From Misgurnus anguillicaudatus (lineage: Eukaryota > Chordata > Actinopteri > Cypriniformes > Cobitidae), in assembly GCF_027580225.2 (NCBI RefSeq), contig NC_073352.2, positions 36,147,501-36,211,500 on the forward strand: DNA of 64,000 nt, read 5' to 3'. The translations under genes and the position numbers were made by a program. Below, one piece after another: positions 60,956 through 64,000 of this stretch. Below the pieces are notes generated by a model. It did no database searches. It worked only from the letters and a program-made list of their open reading frames with translations, and had not been told where the DNA came from. Position 1 is the first letter of the stretch. Every line of letters starts with the position of its first letter.

Positions 60956-63120
60956 TTTAAATTGTATGCGATATTTAACTGGTAGCCAGTGTAAAGATGC
61001 CAGAATTAGGCTTATGTGGTCATACTTTTTAGATCGAGTAAGTACCCTTGCGGAAGCGTTTTGAACTAGCTGAAGCTTGTTTACTTGATTTGCATGGCAT
61101 CCCCCGAGTAGCGAGTTACAATAGTCTATTCTAGAGGTCATAAAAGCATGGATAAGCTTCTCTGCGTCAGATGTAGACAGTATATGGCGTATTTTTGAGA
61201 TTTTTCTAAGATGGAAGAATGCTGTGCGGCAGACATTGGCGATATGACTATCGAAGGATAAGTTGCTGTCGAACATCACACCTAAGTTCCTAACCGTGGA
61301 AGATGGCACCACAGTGCAGCCATCTATGTGCAACTTGTAATCTGACATATTATGTTTCACGAGTTCACACTTACAAATAAGTAAAGAATTAAATTAGTAA
61401 ACGTATTTGGCGTGCTGTCCGGGGGAGAGGGCTCTGAGCAGGGAATGAGCCTGAAACACAGAGTATCCCCCCCTTTAAGGAAATAACTTGGTGAGTGAGA
61501 GGAGACGGGGTGGAGGAGGGATTCTGAAAGATGCGAAGGATTTCGGTGAGTTTAACTGATTACCGAGTTATATATGGCTTGCTTTCGAGCTGATTGTGTG
61601 TAAGCTATTGTTGATTACCGATTGAAAGCGGCTGTGCTATTGACTACTGATTGAAAACAGCTGAAGTCACTTAGGTATTTTATTTGACGTGTTCCTCCCG
61701 AACTTTGTTAATAAAACATCATTTGTAGCGATTCGGTTCAATAATAAGTATCTCTGTCTTATTGGAGTTCAGCTTAAGAAAGTTATGTGCCATCCAGTCA
61801 CTAACATCGCTAAGGCAGTCTGTTAGCTTAGAAAACGTGTGTGTTTCGCTGGGATGTGAGGAGATGTAAAGCTGGGTATCATCCGCATAGCAGTGAAAAC
61901 TTATGTTATGTTTCCTGATAATGTCTCCTAGAGGTAACATATATAACGAGAACAGGATAGGACCTAAAACCGATCCCTGCGGTACACCGTATTTAACCAG
62001 GGAGTGATATGACTTTTCCTCGTTTACATAAACAAAGTGATAGCGATTGGTTAGATACGACCTAAACCAGGCTAGCGCCTGACCACTGATACCAACATAG
62101 TTTTCTAGTCTATTGAGTAAGATTGTATTATCTATTGTGTCAAAGGCTGCACTAAGGTCTAATAATATAAGAATTGAGATTTCACCACGATCGGATGTTA
62201 ATAGGAGGTCATTTGTAACTCTAAGCAACGCTGTCTCTGTGCTATTGTGGGGCCTGAATCCTGATTGGAACTTTTCATATGTACTATTATTTGTCAAGAA
62301 TGTGCGTAACTGGCTTGCCACTATCTTTTCTAATATTTTCGAAAGAAAAGGGAGATTTGAGATTGGTCTAAAGTTATTAAGCTCTCCCTGATCAAGCTGT
62401 GGTTTTTTAATCAGCGGTTTAATAACTGCTAGTTTGAAAGCTGTTGGAACGTATCCTATTTCTAGCGATGAGTTAAAGATATTTAGAACCGGGGTTGACA
62501 CTACAGGGAATACCTCTTTAAGCAGTTTTGTGGGAACGGGGTCTAATATACAGGATGATTTGGATGATGTAACTAGTCTAGAGAGCTCATCTATTGTAGT
62601 AGGTTTAAATGAATCAAGATGTTCGTATGGTAGTCTAGTGTTAAGTGAACTAACGGGTAGAGTGGTCGCTGCCTGGGTAGCTACGATGCTTTCCCTTATA
62701 GCCGTAATTTTGTTAGAAAAGAAGTTCATGAAGTTGTTACTATTTTGCTATTGGTTTCTGTTTGTTCTTTTATTTCTAGTCAGTTTTGCAACGGTGCTGA
62801 AGAGGAAACGAGGGTTATTATGATTCTCATTTATAAGCTTGCTATGATAGGTAGATCTGGCGGTTTTCATAGCCTGTCTGTATTGTTTAACACTCTCTTT
62901 CCATGCTGCACGCCATACCTCTAACTTTGTGCTTCTATAATTTCTTTCCATTTTCCTAGTTGCCTTTTTGAGTGCTGCGGTGTGATGATCATACCATGGA
63001 GCTGGCGGTTTTTCTTTGATTCTCTTTTTTCGAATGGGAGCAACGGCATCCAATGTGTTAGAACAGACATTGTTTAGGTTTTCTATTACAATATCTAGAT
63101 CGTCACAGTTATCTGCTACT
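60956..63120 (-). mobile_element. L2-like non-LTR retrotransposon, truncated at both ends
   Basis: A LINE fragment on the minus strand, lacking the endonuclease and both UTRs. Upstream linker at 63120-62748 (NLNNVCSNTLDAVAPIRKKR, APWYDHHTAALKKATRKMER). Reverse transcriptase at 62729-61719, with [54 protein letters not shown] and the catalytic [13 protein letters not shown] box. The C-terminal thumb/linker is at 61360-60956 (NLGVMFDSNLSFDSHIANVC, HWLPVKYRIQFK). Linker and RT share one frame separated by a single TAG. The motif set fits the L2/CR1 group common in fish. A 359 bp insertion splits the RT from the C-terminal part. Confidence 0.85.
61384..61742. mobile_element. 359 bp insertion within the L2 fragment, 8 bp target duplication
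   Basis: AATAAGTA occurs exactly at 61376-61383 and 61743-61750. Removing the insert and one repeat brings the two L2 reading frames into register, so the boundaries are firm. The ends show no clear terminal inverted repeat. A related fragment lies at 3743-3830. An 8 bp duplication suggests hAT- or retroposon-type integration; the class is undetermined. Confidence 0.75.
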
Positions 63121-63400
63121 GTGCCATCCAGTCAGTGTGGCTATCTGATCGGCAAGGGCGGTTGAAAGAGATCATGAAGGTAAGCGTGGATATAATCTTA
63201 GCCTCAACACTTCATGTTAGAAGTGAAAGTTCAAGTTTCATTACGCTCTTCTGTCTGTGTGTGTAGTCATCTGGAGCTCACGTACAGGTGGATGTAAAAA
63301 TGCTGCCCAAATCTACTAGGACTTTAGAGGCCATCAATGTCTGTGTCCAACAGATCTGTGTGGTCATGCTGGAGGAACATGATAGTTCTCTAGGAAGTCT
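63121..63400 (+). pseudogene. PCBP-like KH-domain gene fragment with retained intron
   Basis: 63121-63179 reads VPSSQCGYLIGKGG, the GxxG core of the second KH domain of poly(rC)-binding proteins. An apparent 7-base deletion relative to the family then creates a stop. A GT donor at 63180 and a TAG acceptor at 63264-63266 bound an 87-base intron. From 63267 the frame reads SSGAHVQVDVKMLPKSTRT, then NVCVQQICVVMLEE, matching the next part of the same KH domain (family text STGAQVQV...QICVVMLE). The retained intron means DNA-level duplication rather than retroposition. Upstream it abuts the L2 fragment, and after MLEE similarity ends. Confidence 0.7.
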
Positions 63401-63471
63401 CTTGGTTTTTTCAGACTTTTGTAACCCGAGTTACAAAAGTTATTCAATTAGGAGAGAGTGGCAACACTGTT

Positions 63472-63890
63472 ATCGGAGCTCCGCCGAGTTCATCATCTTA
63501 ATCTTACTTTCTTACTATCTTGTTCCTATCTATATAATATAACTTACTAGTTCATCCTTACCGTGACGATTATTCAACAGTTTCAATAAGTGAAACGATT
63601 TATCACTGGTAAACACCCAGTATTAGCATATAGCCCGGTAGCATTAGCAAACAAGGAAACGCTGCTCCGTGCATTGGAGCTCCGTCGAGTTCATAATCTA
63701 AATCCTATTTTCTTACTATCTCGTTCCTATCTATATAATATAACGTACTAGTTTATCTTAGAAATACTTTACCGTGACGATTTTTGAACAGTATTAATAA
63801 GTAAAACGATCTATCACTAGTAAACACCTAGTGCTAGCATATAGCCCACTAGCATAAACAAACGTGCCGGTTGAAGTTAGCACTTGCTCA
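63472..63890 (+). repeat. Tandem repeat, two units of about 205 bp
   Basis: GGAGCTCCGCCGAGTTCAT at 63475 and GGAGCTCCGTCGAGTTCAT at 63677 start two units sharing CTATCTATATAATATAAC, TTACCGTGACGATT, AAACACC and AGCATATAGCCC boxes in the same order. The units have diverged by substitutions and small indels. Confidence 0.8.
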
Positions 63891-63929
63891 CTGTCTGTTT
63901 ACTGTAAATCTGCCTTCTTTTTCGATCTA

Positions 63930-64000
63930 ATGGCGGACTCATCCGATGCATGTTTTTCAGACCTTTCCTCACCAGAGCGGGAAGCTGTGGAGGAGTTGTG
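63930..64000 (+). CDS. Start of an ORF running off the window, unrecognised
   Basis: An ATG at 63930, right after the tandem repeat, opens MADSSDACFSDLSSPEREAV and is still open at the window edge (24 codons seen). Direct repeats followed by an acidic, Ser-rich N-terminus may be the leader and first ORF of a repetitive element, but no family can be named from so short a stretch. Confidence 0.35.
   Translation, partial: MADSSDACFSDLSSPEREAVEEL

Noticed and set aside
62113..62823. Plus-strand ORFs of 92 and 129 residues
   Set aside because: Antisense shadows of the L2 reverse transcriptase.

Overview
This window looks like teleost nuclear DNA, probably from a cyprinid-type fish. The genes are split into short exons with GT-AG introns. 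Two recognisable vertebrate genes, etfdh and ppid, lie tail to tail, which I recall as their arrangement in other vertebrates. Most of the remaining sequence is DNA transposons, fold-back MITEs, a tRNA-derived SINE and LINE fragments. No bacterial genes, CRISPR array, rRNA or free-standing tRNA gene was seen. The species cannot be fixed from the sequence alone.

Layout. 1-11 kb: scattered exons of a minus-strand SAMD3-like gene, apparently broken by frameshifts, interrupted by a 1.13 kb fold-back element and a 2.05 kb hAT element. 11-20 kb: a nest of Tc1/IS630-like elements with a second copy about 6 kb away in opposite orientation. Between the copies is a minus-strand unit with a ZNF143-like promoter motif, good splice sites and a tandemly duplicated exon-intron block. 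20.7-22.1 kb: MITEs, then a likely etfdh promoter with ETS/NRF-2-like and CRE motifs. 26.07-40.35 kb (+): twelve etfdh coding exons; exon 1 is only tentatively placed. 41.16-54.07 kb (-): all ten coding exons of ppid, 374 codons plus stop. 54.4-58.1 kb: a minisatellite, a possible LTR fragment, and a minus-strand multi-exon gene with an F-box-like segment that I do not recognise. 58.4-60.9 kb: GC-rich repeats. 60.9-63.1 kb (-): an L2-like LINE fragment carrying a 359 bp insertion with an exact 8 bp target duplication. 63.1-63.4 kb: a broken PCBP-like KH-domain fragment. 63.47-64.0 kb: a tandem repeat leading into an ORF that runs off the window.

Function. Etfdh (ETF:ubiquinone oxidoreductase) passes electrons from ETF to the mitochondrial ubiquinone pool. 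Ppid (cyclophilin 40) is a peptidyl-prolyl isomerase and Hsp90 co-chaperone. They are neighbours with facing 3' ends, about 0.8 kb between stop codons, and nothing here ties them into one pathway. Their reading frames are intact, while the SAMD3-like, F-box-like and PCBP-like units all carry small indels. That contrast points to gene decay rather than uniformly poor sequence.
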